64,000 nt of DNA from an uncultured Prevotellaceae bacterium (GCA_946405695.1 CAMJIA010000003.1:1-64000); one strand, 5' to 3'. Counted from the stretch's first letter, positions 7,043 to 14,783 are shown. Notes: generated by a model from the sequence alone, not told the origin. Numbers and translations: made by a program.

Positions 7043-7918
7043 TTATCCAACAATCCATTTACCAAACAAATAATCCGTGATCCTATATTCAACACTTCGC
7101 TTCTTACCACCTGCTTTCGTGATAACACCACGCTTTTCAAGCCGATACAATGCTGAGGATGTATTAGTAGCAGAAAGGCCACTTTTCCGCTGAACATCGG
7201 CTGCTGTAGCGATTTCACCGGCACGAGCCAGGCCATATAATGCACGCTGCTGTACACCAGGTAATGTACTGAACTTATAGCTGAAAAAACGTTCATTCTC
7301 ATCAATAACAATGTCAAGACAATCTTCCGTCCCATAGTTTGGGTAGATAACGCTAGCGAAGAACTTGATGTAATTGAGGTTCCCTCCAAGTCTCGTTATT
7401 ATTTCTTGGAACTCTGGATTTCCCTTTACCTTATTATATATATCCTCTCCCAACAGATCTTCAATATCCTCTTTCTCAAAACTGGGGATTTTGAATGAAT
7501 AAAAGAATTGGTCGAACAATGGGTAGCGCTTTGAGAATTCTTCGCTTAGACCTGTTGATGTAGCCACTAGGAATGGTGAATGCATGTTGGAGAAAAAGGT
7601 AATCAATTTCTTCTGTTCGCCTTTAGTCATAGACAGGAGCAGCTTGTCGAAGTCATCAATCAGGACTACTGCTTGTTTTCCCAAGAGATAACCTAAATCC
7701 TTGATAAGAGATTCTGTCCCCACAATATTACTATGTGGATAGAGGTATTTCACTATCAAGAATCCACGTGCAGTAAATTCTTCTGCAAGTTTCTCGATCA
7801 TAAATGTCTTACCTGAACCTTCAGCACCACTTATTAAAATGTGCTGAGGTTCCAAATCTGTGCAATAGCTCTCTGCTAGATCAGCTATTCGCCATACTAA
7901 TTGTTTTCTATTTCTCAT
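7043..7918 (-). CDS. Small AAA/STAND-like ATPase with C-terminal winged helix
   Basis: The 291 residues contain Walker A ISGAEGSGKTFMIEKLAEEF (about 29-48), Walker B AVVLIDDFDKLLLS, sensor-like FLVATSTGLSEEFSKRYPLFDQF, and a C-terminal winged helix (LPGVQQRALYGLARAGEIATAADVQRKSGLSATNTSSALYRLEKRG). This resembles the archaeal-ATPase/ORC-Cdc6-like proteins often carried by mobile elements. The partner is unknown. The -7 box TAACTTTG lies at 7955-7962 on the minus strand, so it likely has its own promoter downstream of the structured non-coding region. It could be a regulator, defence switch or replication accessory. Function is not assigned. Confidence 0.7.
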   Translation of the reverse strand: MRNRKQLVWRIADLAESYCTDLEPQHILISGAEGSGKTFMIEKLAEEFTARGFLIVKYLYPHSNIVGTESLIKDLGYLLGKQAVVLIDDFDKLLLSMTKGEQKKLITFFSNMHSPFLVATSTGLSEEFSKRYPLFDQFFYSFKIPSFEKEDIEDLLGEDIYNKVKGNPEFQEIITRLGGNLNYIKFFASVIYPNYGTEDCLDIVIDENERFFSYKFSTLPGVQQRALYGLARAGEIATAADVQRKSGLSATNTSSALYRLEKRGVITKAGGKKRSVEYRITDYLFGKWIVG

Positions 7919-7954
7919 CTAATAATAATTTGAAATGTTACTATTTTTGCTGCA

Positions 7955-7962
7955 CAAAGTTA
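7955..7962 (-). promoter_or_regulatory. -7 box upstream of the small ATPase
   Basis: Minus-strand TAACTTTG matches TAnnTTTG, 37 bp upstream of the start at 7918. No clear -33 TTTG lies at the normal distance. Confidence 0.45.
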
Positions 7963-8491
7963 CTTAATTTCAAAAACTCTCACGAAAGAAATTATGATTG
8001 TTTGTGTTTGCTTTAGCAATTTATAACATCGACTTCGTCCCCAAATTCAACTTATTTGTCTCAGGCTTAAAAGTTGAAATTGCGATTTTGAAATATTAAC
8101 ATAGAAAAAGTACAAAACAGAAAATTAAAGTGCACGAGAATCAACTTTTTCTTGATTCAAGAATGGAGAAAAAGATGATTTTTGGGCTCTTTTCTCAGTC
8201 GCCTGAACAAAAGATTTTCTGTCAGAATCTGTCGAAGTCTCATATTTGAGGTCATTTCGACTGTTTCCAACAGAAATTATGGCGATATGGGTAGATCATG
8301 AGCAATCACAATTGCCCACAATATTTTTCAGGAAATAGAGTTATCTATAGTATTTTTGAAAGATAACTCGCTTATTTGTGAAATTTCTGCATAAAAGCGA
8401 GTTATCTCATGGATTTTCAAAAGAAAACTGCCGTTTTTGCAGAAATCTCACAAATCAATGAACTATTGATTTAGATCATCGAGCAACGCTA
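7963..8491. other. Gene-free 530-bp stretch with nested and interlocking inverted repeats
   Basis: No credible reading frame is present. A three-tier hairpin spans 8216-8276 (TTTCTGT/ACAGAAA, GTCGAA/TTCGAC, CTCA/TGAG). A 7-bp hairpin GAATCAA/TTGATTC lies at 8138-8158. GATAACTCGCTT (8362-8373) is complementary to 8395-8406, and ATTTGTGAAATTTCTGCA (8374-8391) to 8438-8455 with one wobble, giving an A-B-A'-B' order. GAGTTATCT also occurs at 8338-8346. This could be an origin, an operator array or a folded RNA made between the helicase and ATPase genes. Confidence 0.6.
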
Positions 8492-10639
8492 TTATTTTAT
8501 AGATTCCAATAGATTCGTGGCAATCTCTGGATTCCTGAACCTGATGAGATTATCCTCAACTGAATGATAGCCGAGAATACTTACGCTACCGTACCATATC
8601 TTATTTTTGTCGATAATGGCAGTATGTAGTGAAAGGTGGTTGATGGTGATAACACTAATACCTTGATGTTGCAAATGAAGGGTGTCGTCATTTTCCTCCT
8701 TAGTGAAAAGTGCAACCTCCACACCATTAGCGGCTAAATCAATAAGTCGCTCTGCGATTTGTGTCTGTCTGCCAATCCTGACTTTCGGACATGAAATGAC
8801 AACAGAACGCTTACATTGTGAAAGGTCAGAAATAAATGGTGAAACAAAGTTTAATCCATCATAAATTAGGTCTGTTGTCGGGAACAGATTATCAAACATC
8901 TCGTTGTTCCGAATCCTATAGCCAATAGAGGCATAGCCCTTCAGACGTTTGCGGTACATAGATTCGCAAACAGGAACCCGGATGTCGATATAGTCGTAAA
9001 TCTGCACATCTTGTTTGCCTTCAAACTCTCGATGCAATCGACCAGCGTATTGGGCCACAATACCTTTCCAAGCAACAGGTGAAACTAGAAATAAAGTATC
9101 AAGCCGTGCGTAGTCAAAGCCCTCACCCACATATTTGCCTGTGGCAACGATGACAAGCGGTTCTGAGGAGGGTATGGATTGCAGATATTCCATCTTCTGA
9201 CGTTTCTCCTTGATGCTTTCTGAACCAACAAGGGTGATAACATTTGGACAATGCGGTTTGAGAAGGTCTGCAAGAATCTCCACATGAGCAGTTCTGCTCG
9301 TTAGAATTATCGGTGAACGCCCCTCTTTCAATGCCTCGATGACATCTTTGACGATGAACAGATTTCGATACTCGTCTTCTGCCAGTTGGTGGGCCACCTT
9401 GGTAAACGAAAGGTCTTCACCACTTACAGTTCTGAATGGCGTAAAGCGAGGTACCAGCAACCGTTGGAATGTCTGGTCTCGCATCTGAGCCTTGGCATCA
9501 GCATTATACCTAATTGGGCCGCATTGCATAAATATGATGGGCTGATGACCGTCTTTTCGGATAGGGGTAGCTGTCAGGCCGTAAACATATCGGGCATTGA
9601 CGGCTTTCAGAATCTGCTCGAAGTTGACTGCAGAAACGTGGTGACACTCATCGGCAATAACCAGTCCATAGTCTTTGACGAAGGGTTTTACTTCGCCATC
9701 TGAAATACACGACTGCATGAGCGCGATGTCGATGATGCCACGAAGTTTGTTACCTGCTGAGGATAATGTGCCTATAGACGAAAGATTCTTCTTGTGTTTG
9801 CCTTTCTCAATTACAGGCACGTCATCAATAACAAGGAATTGTTCAAGTCTCTTCACCCATTGATCAAGCAGTGCTTTCGTATGAACAAGTATCAGTGTAT
9901 TAACACTGTGTCTTGCAATGAGGCCTATGGCAGCCACAGTCTTTCCAAATGCAGTTGTTGCAGAGAGTACACCAGTGTTGTTCATAGCCAAGGTGTTGAC
10001 GGCTTTTTGCTGATTCTCGCGTAACTCACCATTAAAATGAACAGATATGGGCCTACCATGATTCGTCTTGTCCTCAAACCGATAGGCAACATTCTTCTCT
10101 TTCAGCAGTGTCGTGACAGCATCTTCACATCCTCGCGGAAGTGCAAGAAACTCTTCCGTCAGGTCTGCACAGGAAATAATTCGAGGTGTCTGGTAGGTGG
10201 ATAGTCGTAGTGCCTGCTTGCTATAGAACTCAGGATTTCGGAACGATGCAATACGTCTGAGGTGATTGAGGACTTTCGATGAAAGCAAGTTCAGTGGGAT
10301 ATATAGCATGTTTGACCGCGTGATGACTACCTCAAAAGAGAAGTCGGACTTTTCTATCTTAGCAGTGACTGGCACTTCCCAAGGCTTGCTTTCACTGGTC
10401 TTTGACAAATCGCCAAGTGGCATGATGTTGGCTGTTTGTTTCAATATCTCTTCCAGAGCAAATGCTGAGAGTTTACTAATATTAAGCAGATATTCCCATT
10501 GGTCACGAAAAGGCTCAAAGTATTCATTCACGAAAACGCTGTTGCCATTTTTTTCGAGCATTACCTTGCAGAGGTAGTGCAACGAGATTTCCAAGTCCTC
10601 CTTCTTGCAAAGTGTCTTGGTTAGGAAAGAACCTATCAT
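8492..10639 (-). CDS. TOTE-type SF2 helicase with C-terminal PLD-like domain (3' part of a frameshifted gene)
   Basis: The open frame is 715 residues, but only the part after about residue 31 (NGNSVFVNEYFEPF) is family-like. Before that it is the shadow of the overlapping primase frame. Helicase motifs: ELRENQQKAV (Q/Ia region), Walker A SATTAFGKTVAA (about 226-237), DECHH (about 330), GLTATP, VATGKYVGEGFDY, and QYAGRLHRE (motif VI). The final 110 residues look like a phospholipase-D nuclease module: an IGRQTQIAERLIDLAANG helix, then LHTAIIDKNKIWYGS. The usual HxK pair reads HTA here. In intact relatives this is fused to the primase encoded just upstream. The join is broken by a one-base shift at the A7 run 10548-10554. 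Confidence 0.8.
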   Translation of the reverse strand: MIGSFLTKTLCKKEDLEISLHYLCKVMLEKNGNSVFVNEYFEPFRDQWEYLLNISKLSAFALEEILKQTANIMPLGDLSKTSESKPWEVPVTAKIEKSDFSFEVVITRSNMLYIPLNLLSSKVLNHLRRIASFRNPEFYSKQALRLSTYQTPRIISCADLTEEFLALPRGCEDAVTTLLKEKNVAYRFEDKTNHGRPISVHFNGELRENQQKAVNTLAMNNTGVLSATTAFGKTVAAIGLIARHSVNTLILVHTKALLDQWVKRLEQFLVIDDVPVIEKGKHKKNLSSIGTLSSAGNKLRGIIDIALMQSCISDGEVKPFVKDYGLVIADECHHVSAVNFEQILKAVNARYVYGLTATPIRKDGHQPIIFMQCGPIRYNADAKAQMRDQTFQRLLVPRFTPFRTVSGEDLSFTKVAHQLAEDEYRNLFIVKDVIEALKEGRSPIILTSRTAHVEILADLLKPHCPNVITLVGSESIKEKRQKMEYLQSIPSSEPLVIVATGKYVGEGFDYARLDTLFLVSPVAWKGIVAQYAGRLHREFEGKQDVQIYDYIDIRVPVCESMYRKRLKGYASIGYRIRNNEMFDNLFPTTDLIYDGLNFVSPFISDLSQCKRSVVISCPKVRIGRQTQIAERLIDLAANGVEVALFTKEENDDTLHLQHQGISVITINHLSLHTAIIDKNKIWYGSVSILGYHSVEDNLIRFRNPEIATNLLESIK

Positions 10640-11153
10640 ATGACTTGACTATTACGTCTTCCTGATAGCCATGCTCGCAGTTCTTGTCATCGAAATCGGT
10701 ACACAATAAGTTGCATGTGTTGTCCTCATTGAGTACATAGAGTCCTATTACATCCCTGCCATCTGTGTCCTTTCCTTCCAAATGGCGATAGATATCTTTG
10801 TCAGTTAAAGCAGCGAACTGACGATTAGGGCATTCTGCGCACTTGAACTTTCGCTTATCACAAAGTTGACGATTCCATTCATTTTGGCATACAGGCTGAT
10901 AGCCTCCTTTCCCACTTGCCTTGCTATACCATCTTTTGGCAAACACATCTTCACGTCCCTTAAACACACTGCGGAATAGCCCGACCTTCTCTTGGACCGA
11001 CAATTTCTGCATAGCTGTTGGTTTCTGAACAACAGGCACAACATCTTCGCCAAGCCGTTTTTTCAACTCGGTATTCTCATCTTCCAACTCCTTGATACGT
11101 TCAAGAAGTCGTTGGCGCTCTATTATCCAGTCGTGATAATTCTGCAGATCCAT
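10524..11153 (-). CDS. TOTE-type archaeo-eukaryotic primase part, internally deleted and frameshifted
   Basis: Residues 1-40 form a coiled coil (LLERIKELEDENTELKKRL). Then comes the TOTE primase start (KVGLFRSVFKGREDVFAKRW, a CDKRKFKCAEC zinc knuckle, DKDIYRHLEGKD) and the metal-binding strand CNLLCTDFDDKN (DFD at 153-155). In family members I recall, about 80 residues follow that include a RSGNGAHxW motif. Here the text jumps from QEDVIV straight to KSYDRFFPNQDTL (near 10640-10655), so that segment is missing. The frame then closes in a few residues after LPLQGNARKK because of the A7 run. It starts 2 bp after the upstream ATPase stop. I expect no primase activity. Confidence 0.75.
   Translation of the reverse strand: MDLQNYHDWIIERQRLLERIKELEDENTELKKRLGEDVVPVVQKPTAMQKLSVQEKVGLFRSVFKGREDVFAKRWYSKASGKGGYQPVCQNEWNRQLCDKRKFKCAECPNRQFAALTDKDIYRHLEGKDTDGRDVIGLYVLNEDNTCNLLCTDFDDKNCEHGYQEDVIVKSYDRFFPNQDTLQEGGLGNLVALPLQGNARKKWQQRFRE
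10548..10554 (-). other. A7 run at the primase/helicase frame junction
   Basis: Read on the minus strand, CGAAAAAAATGGC links the two frames. Removing one A gives Arg-Lys-Asn-Gly-Asn-Ser, joining LPLQGNAR to NGNSVFVNEYF as in intact relatives. It is a one-base expansion by mutation, slippage, or sequencing error. Confidence 0.75.
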
Positions 11154-11155
11154 TC

Positions 11156-12598
11156 TTAGGCGATAAAAAGCCCATCCAAGATAACCTCACTGTGAACCAG
11201 GCTTGAATGCTTGCCATTAGCCACACCAAATGTTGTAACGAAAGTATGTACTAACGTCTGCTTATTCTTGGTCTTTTCTTTGAATAGTGCCATTCTGGTA
11301 CGAAGTTTCTCTTCATAATCGGCAGTAATCCTATACTCACCTTGACTGAACTTCATTTCACAAAGATGGATAATTCTGTCGGCCCGTTCGATAATGAGGT
11401 CTATCTGCGAGCCTCGAACAGCTTTCTTTTTGTCTGCCTGATCAAACCATGCAGAAACCTCAGTAGCAACACCACCAATATTCAGTGCCTGACGAATCTG
11501 ACGGATATGCATTAGGCATAGCAACTCAAAAGTAAGCCCTTGCCACGACTCCACACTATGCGAGGCTAGATGATGTTGCCACCACTGCTCATCATATGAA
11601 TCCTTATAAATCTCAATGTACTTAATATAAAATAAGGTGTAGAAGTCAGTCAACTTATAAATGACATCATTGCTATTCTTTCCATAATATCTGAATTTCA
11701 TGATGAAATCACAACGCTCAAGATTGTTAAGCATCTTTGCAAGTCGCTTCCCATCTATTGAGGTCGTTTTCGCAATCTCACTACTTGTCATTCCGCAACG
11801 TCGCTCTGCTAACAATCGTACAATGTCCACGTACTTATCGGCATTGGTAAACAGGGCATTGTAAAGTTCATCAAACTCCAATCTGAGTGCTCCACCACGT
11901 GCAAAGCAAAGCCTGTCAACATTCTGTGCAAGACTTTCTTTGGTGTCCAAAAGACTCAAATAGAACGGAACTCCGCCAAAGAACATATAGCACTGTGCTA
12001 TCTGGAACCTGTCCCACAAGCATCCATGGCCCTGCAGATACTGCTCGGTCTCATTCAAAGTAAATGGGCGAAGGTATATCTGGCAGGTGATACGGGCATG
12101 AAGGCCTCCCTGATTCTCCACAAGATTGTCAATCATCCATGATGTGGCTGAACCGCTGGCAATAAACATAATGTCTTTACGGCGCGCTGCCCATCCATTC
12201 CAGAAATTTTCAAATGCCTCTGTGAAGTTGGAACGCAGTGAGTCTATCCAGGGCATTTCATCGATAAACACCACTTTCTTCCTCGTTGGCGGTAAAGATT
12301 CAAGATATTCCTCCAACGTGTCAAACGCATCAAACCAGTCGACAAACTTTCTCATGACTCGCTCATTCATTGCCTTTTTTAATGTCTTGGCAAAATTCCG
12401 AAGCTGAATACGTTGTGATAGTTTATGGCCACCTACAAAGGTGAAGTCATACGTTTCATTGAAGAATTGGTCCACCAGGAATGTTTTACCCACACGTCTC
12501 CGCCCATAGACGATGACAAGTTCTGAACGATCAGAGTCCAAGCATCGTTGTAACTCTGCCATTTCACTATCTCTACCTATAATATTGCGATTTTCCAT
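11156..12598 (-). CDS. Archaeal-type AAA ATPase with DUF234-like C-terminus
   Basis: This 480-residue protein begins with IGRDSEMAELQRCL and Walker A VYGRRRVGKTFLVDQFF (about 30-46). Walker B-like VVFIDEMPWIDSLRS follows, then the family-specific IASGSATSWMIDNLVENQGGLHARI and the IYLRPFTLNE segment. The C-terminal part has a winged-helix region (GMTSSEIAKTTSIDGKRLAKMLNNLERCDFI) and a restriction-endonuclease-like DUF234 end (GSQIDLIIERADRIIHLCEMKFSQGEY: D-x-x-I...E-x-K pattern). Such proteins are common in Bacteroidota accessory regions, and their role is unsettled. The TOTE gene starts right after its stop, so the two are co-transcribed. A -7 box TATCTTTG lies at 12624-12631. Confidence 0.82.
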   Translation of the reverse strand: MENRNIIGRDSEMAELQRCLDSDRSELVIVYGRRRVGKTFLVDQFFNETYDFTFVGGHKLSQRIQLRNFAKTLKKAMNERVMRKFVDWFDAFDTLEEYLESLPPTRKKVVFIDEMPWIDSLRSNFTEAFENFWNGWAARRKDIMFIASGSATSWMIDNLVENQGGLHARITCQIYLRPFTLNETEQYLQGHGCLWDRFQIAQCYMFFGGVPFYLSLLDTKESLAQNVDRLCFARGGALRLEFDELYNALFTNADKYVDIVRLLAERRCGMTSSEIAKTTSIDGKRLAKMLNNLERCDFIMKFRYYGKNSNDVIYKLTDFYTLFYIKYIEIYKDSYDEQWWQHHLASHSVESWQGLTFELLCLMHIRQIRQALNIGGVATEVSAWFDQADKKKAVRGSQIDLIIERADRIIHLCEMKFSQGEYRITADYEEKLRTRMALFKEKTKNKQTLVHTFVTTFGVANGKHSSLVHSEVILDGLFIA

Positions 12599-12623
12599 AA
12601 GCTCACCTTTTTAATAACTGCTG

Positions 12624-12631
12624 CAAAGATA
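12624..12631 (-). promoter_or_regulatory. -7 box of the ATPase/TOTE operon
   Basis: Minus-strand TATCTTTG (TAnnTTTG), 26 bp upstream of the start at 12598. The surrounding 158 bp between the integrase and ATPase genes hold no other feature. The -33 element is not clear. Confidence 0.45.
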
Positions 12632-12756
12632 CAACTAATTTCCAAAAAATAGCACGAAATCCAACTTTTTTCTTATACTTTTTTGGTAAAAAAGTTGTTT
12701 TTCGTGCATATTTTCATCATTTGACTGGTTGACAGTTGAAACCGCTTAGTGTTTTT

Positions 12757-14232
12757 CTACTTGTCAACCTGTTTTTTCGCTTCCATAGCAGCCTTAATCT
12801 TATCGCCTACTCTTTGGGCCTGCTCCGAGATGCCTATCCGGATGTAGCCCTCAAAGTTCTTCTGCGACTCGTGGCCGGTTATACTACGGAGTTCCAGGTC
12901 CGACAGCACACCTAATTTATATAGGTTAGTGGTACCGCTCCTTCGTGCCGTATGTGAGCATATCAGTTCGTATTTGGAACGCACAACTTCACCATGCTTG
13001 TTCCTTTCAAAAAGAGGGGAACCATTTCTAATCTTGGCCCATTTATCCAGTTTGTGAAACCACTTACGTTCGTTTTCCGTAAACTTGATGCCTTTGTTCT
13101 TCTTTTCCAGCAGCTTTTCATAGGTATTCTCCGACCGTTTCTCCACAGTCGTCAATACCGTTACATACTTTTCACGAAAAGAGGGAACGGTTTTTGACAA
13201 CTCATACCCTACAGCCTTAATCTTCAAATTCATTTTCTGAACATCTATTTCTGGGAAGTCGTAATGATACTTTTCACAGAGTTCATAGACGCGATCATCG
13301 AAAATAGGCACTTCTACCTTCTTTTTAGTCTTCTTCTGCGTCAAAGTAATCAAGCCGCTTTTATTATAGGTGATGAAATTCTCTTCCCTCAACTTGCAGT
13401 AGTCGCTATAACGCTGGCAACTAAAGTAACCCAGCAGGAAGATATCACGAACGATTTCATTGTCGCCTGTAAGTTCCAGCGCATACATAGCATCAATCTC
13501 CTCGTCTGTCAGGTATATCTCTGCTCGCTTGTCTATCTCCTTTACTGCTTTGTCTTTCCAGACTCTCAGGGAAACGGCATTCTTGTTGTAACCCTCCATG
13601 GCTGCAAGATTGCAGAGTTTACGAAAACAGGAAACCTTTTTATTGATGGTGTTCGACATATACCCTTGCTTCAGCAGATAAAGCGTAAACCTATCTGCAA
13701 AAGGTTTGTCAATATCATCAAATGGAATGTCTTTCTTGCAATATTCCTTTAGATTCTCGCCAAATGCTTTCCATACGACAACTGTGCCAGGAGAATAGTC
13801 GGAATTGTTGCCGTGACGGATGGACCCATCTGAGATTCCTGCATAGAAATAATCAAAGAAGCCCAATACTGTTGTCCTTGACCTTGCAGTGGCAACCTTT
13901 GCTACTTGCTGGATTTCCTCTACGGTGCCATTGACAATGGCAGATAAAGCCTGCTCAATAATGGCCTTGTCTTCCTTTGTATTTATTTTGTTCTCGGCAT
14001 AAAGCGTGTCAATGGTCTTTGTTGCCTTCATTTGCAGATCATGGACTTTAGCTCCTTCTTCAGTATTCTCATAACGTCGCATAGCCGCAAGGCTCTTTTG
14101 CGCCTTATTCCACTCTTGTATATCTACACGTATGCCCGTACATATATACATCTGCATTCCATTGCGTCTTATTTTGGTATAAAGGGGAGACTCCCCCGTT
14201 TCTCTTTTCGTTCTAAGAAAAAATTGTGCCAT
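12757..14232 (-). CDS. Tyrosine recombinase / integrase of the element
   Basis: A 491-residue Bacteroidales-type integrase that would insert and excise the element at tRNA-Asn. It has an N-terminal arm-binding domain (FFLRTKRETGESPLYTKIRRNG, then VDIQEWN), a SAM-like core-binding domain (about 115-225), and a catalytic domain with Arg274 in SCQRYSDYCKLR, His427 and Arg430 in SHTARRSGTT, His454 in ITGHES and Tyr463 in NFEGYIRIG. A charged insertion of about 70 residues (about 350-420) separates the beta strands from the HxxR helix. The right attachment repeat lies 190 bp upstream of its start. Its -7 box (TATCTTTG, 14255-14262) overlaps the end repeats, which suggests self-regulation. Confidence 0.93.
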   Translation of the reverse strand: MAQFFLRTKRETGESPLYTKIRRNGMQMYICTGIRVDIQEWNKAQKSLAAMRRYENTEEGAKVHDLQMKATKTIDTLYAENKINTKEDKAIIEQALSAIVNGTVEEIQQVAKVATARSRTTVLGFFDYFYAGISDGSIRHGNNSDYSPGTVVVWKAFGENLKEYCKKDIPFDDIDKPFADRFTLYLLKQGYMSNTINKKVSCFRKLCNLAAMEGYNKNAVSLRVWKDKAVKEIDKRAEIYLTDEEIDAMYALELTGDNEIVRDIFLLGYFSCQRYSDYCKLREENFITYNKSGLITLTQKKTKKKVEVPIFDDRVYELCEKYHYDFPEIDVQKMNLKIKAVGYELSKTVPSFREKYVTVLTTVEKRSENTYEKLLEKKNKGIKFTENERKWFHKLDKWAKIRNGSPLFERNKHGEVVRSKYELICSHTARRSGTTNLYKLGVLSDLELRSITGHESQKNFEGYIRIGISEQAQRVGDKIKAAMEAKKQVDK

Positions 14233-14248
14233 AACTTATACGTTTAAC

Positions 14249-14299
14249 TGGGTGCAAAGATACACATTATCTCCGAAAGTTGCACCCAATTTGCACCCG
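14249..14299. repeat. Right-end TTGCACCC repeats overlapping the integrase promoter
   Basis: TTGCACCCA at 14280-14288, TTGCACCCG at 14291-14299 and an inverted copy TGGGTGCAA at 14249-14257. The 23-bp block 14276-14298 is identical to 2781-2803. The inverted copy overlaps the integrase -7 box at 14255-14262. Confidence 0.6.
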
Positions 14300-14418
14300 T
14301 TTTTTGAAAGTTAGCGAAATTTTAACTTTTGAACACTTTTCTAACATTGTTTATAACTTATTGTTTTTCAGTTTCTTATGATTCCAAAAGATTTCTACAG
14401 ATTTCATCTTCTTAAATC

Positions 14419-14437
14419 CAAGCCCATCCTGAAGCGC
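14419..14437 (+). other. attR: 19-bp copy of the tRNA-Asn 3' end
   Basis: CAAGCCCATCCTGAAGCGC repeats 2705-2723 exactly. Upstream bases differ from the tRNA, so no second tRNA gene is present. It marks the right boundary of the element. Confidence 0.88.
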
Positions 14438-14438
14438 A

Positions 14439-14474
14439 AGAGTCCCAAGCGAAAGTTTGGGACTCTATTTTTTG
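14439..14474 (+). terminator. Displaced original terminator of tRNA-Asn
   Basis: AGAGTCCCAA (14439-14448) pairs with TTGGGACTCT (14457-14466), followed by ATTTTTTG. It sits immediately behind attR, where the terminator of the uninterrupted tRNA gene would be. It also begins AGAGTCC, like the element's own replacement hairpin at 2733. Confidence 0.75.
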
Positions 14475-14475
14475 C

Positions 14476-14718
14476 TTAAAGGTGAGAGGTGATAACCAGC
14501 AGCGTAATATCGTCTGCCTGCTCGGCTTCCCCGATAAATGCCTTCACTTCCGCCAGCAGGTTCTCAACAGGCAACGAAGTGTCAGAAAGCGCCTTCACTC
14601 GTTCAACGATTTTCTTCCACCCCTCCATATCCAGCATTTCCAGGTTATTGTTAAGTGCCTCCGTGATTCCGTCCGTATAGATCGTTATTTTGCAAAAATT
14701 AATACTTTCGCTCAGCAT
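14476..14718 (-). pseudogene. C-terminal remnant of a SpoIIE/PP2C-type serine phosphatase
   Basis: The 80 residues contain YTDGITEALN and, near the end, GEAEQADDITLLVI. These are the last two conserved blocks of SpoIIE-type PP2C phosphatases, with the metal-binding Asp residues. In complete members these blocks close a domain of about 200 residues, usually with sensor domains before it. Here the upstream space is taken by the promoter region of the 3527-residue protein, so the front is lost. It lies just outside the element's right end. Activity is not expected. Confidence 0.7.
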
Positions 14719-14775
14719 TTGTGTTAAAAATTACAAAAGTCCACCTTAATATATACTAGTTTTTGTTTTTTTTTA

Positions 14776-14783
14776 TACTTTTG
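14776..14783 (+). promoter_or_regulatory. -7 box of the giant-protein gene
   Basis: TACTTTTG matches TAnnTTTG, 36 bp before the ATG at 14819. The region upstream is T-rich and no -33 TTTG lies at standard spacing. Confidence 0.45.

Larger units (their letters stand above)
2705..14437. mobile_element. 11.7-kb integrative element in tRNA-Asn carrying a Ubl module and a TOTE-type gene
   Basis: The boundaries are the 19-bp direct repeats of the tRNA 3' end. The integrase gene lies next to the right boundary and reads inward, as is usual for tRNA-integrated islands. Repeats of TTGCACCC lie inside both ends. The whole interval is AT-richer than its flanks and all genes run on the minus strand. It encodes an integrase, an HTH/excisionase-like protein, a RepA-like ATPase and a DUF6371 protein, which form a replication or mobilisation block common in Bacteroidales islands. 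Cargo is a TOTE-type primase-helicase, two ATPases and a ubiquitin-like conjugation module. No relaxase, VirD4 or phage structural gene is visible. It could be mobilised in trans, be a satellite, or be immobile. Confidence 0.88.

Noticed and set aside
10524..10639. Programmed frameshift as the sure explanation of the split TOTE gene
   Set aside because: The A7 run fits slippage, but the in-frame deletion in the primase points to decay; the sequence alone cannot decide.
2649..14437. Conjugative element or prophage
   Set aside because: No relaxase, coupling protein, type IV secretion or phage structural gene is seen; only integration and replication genes are present.
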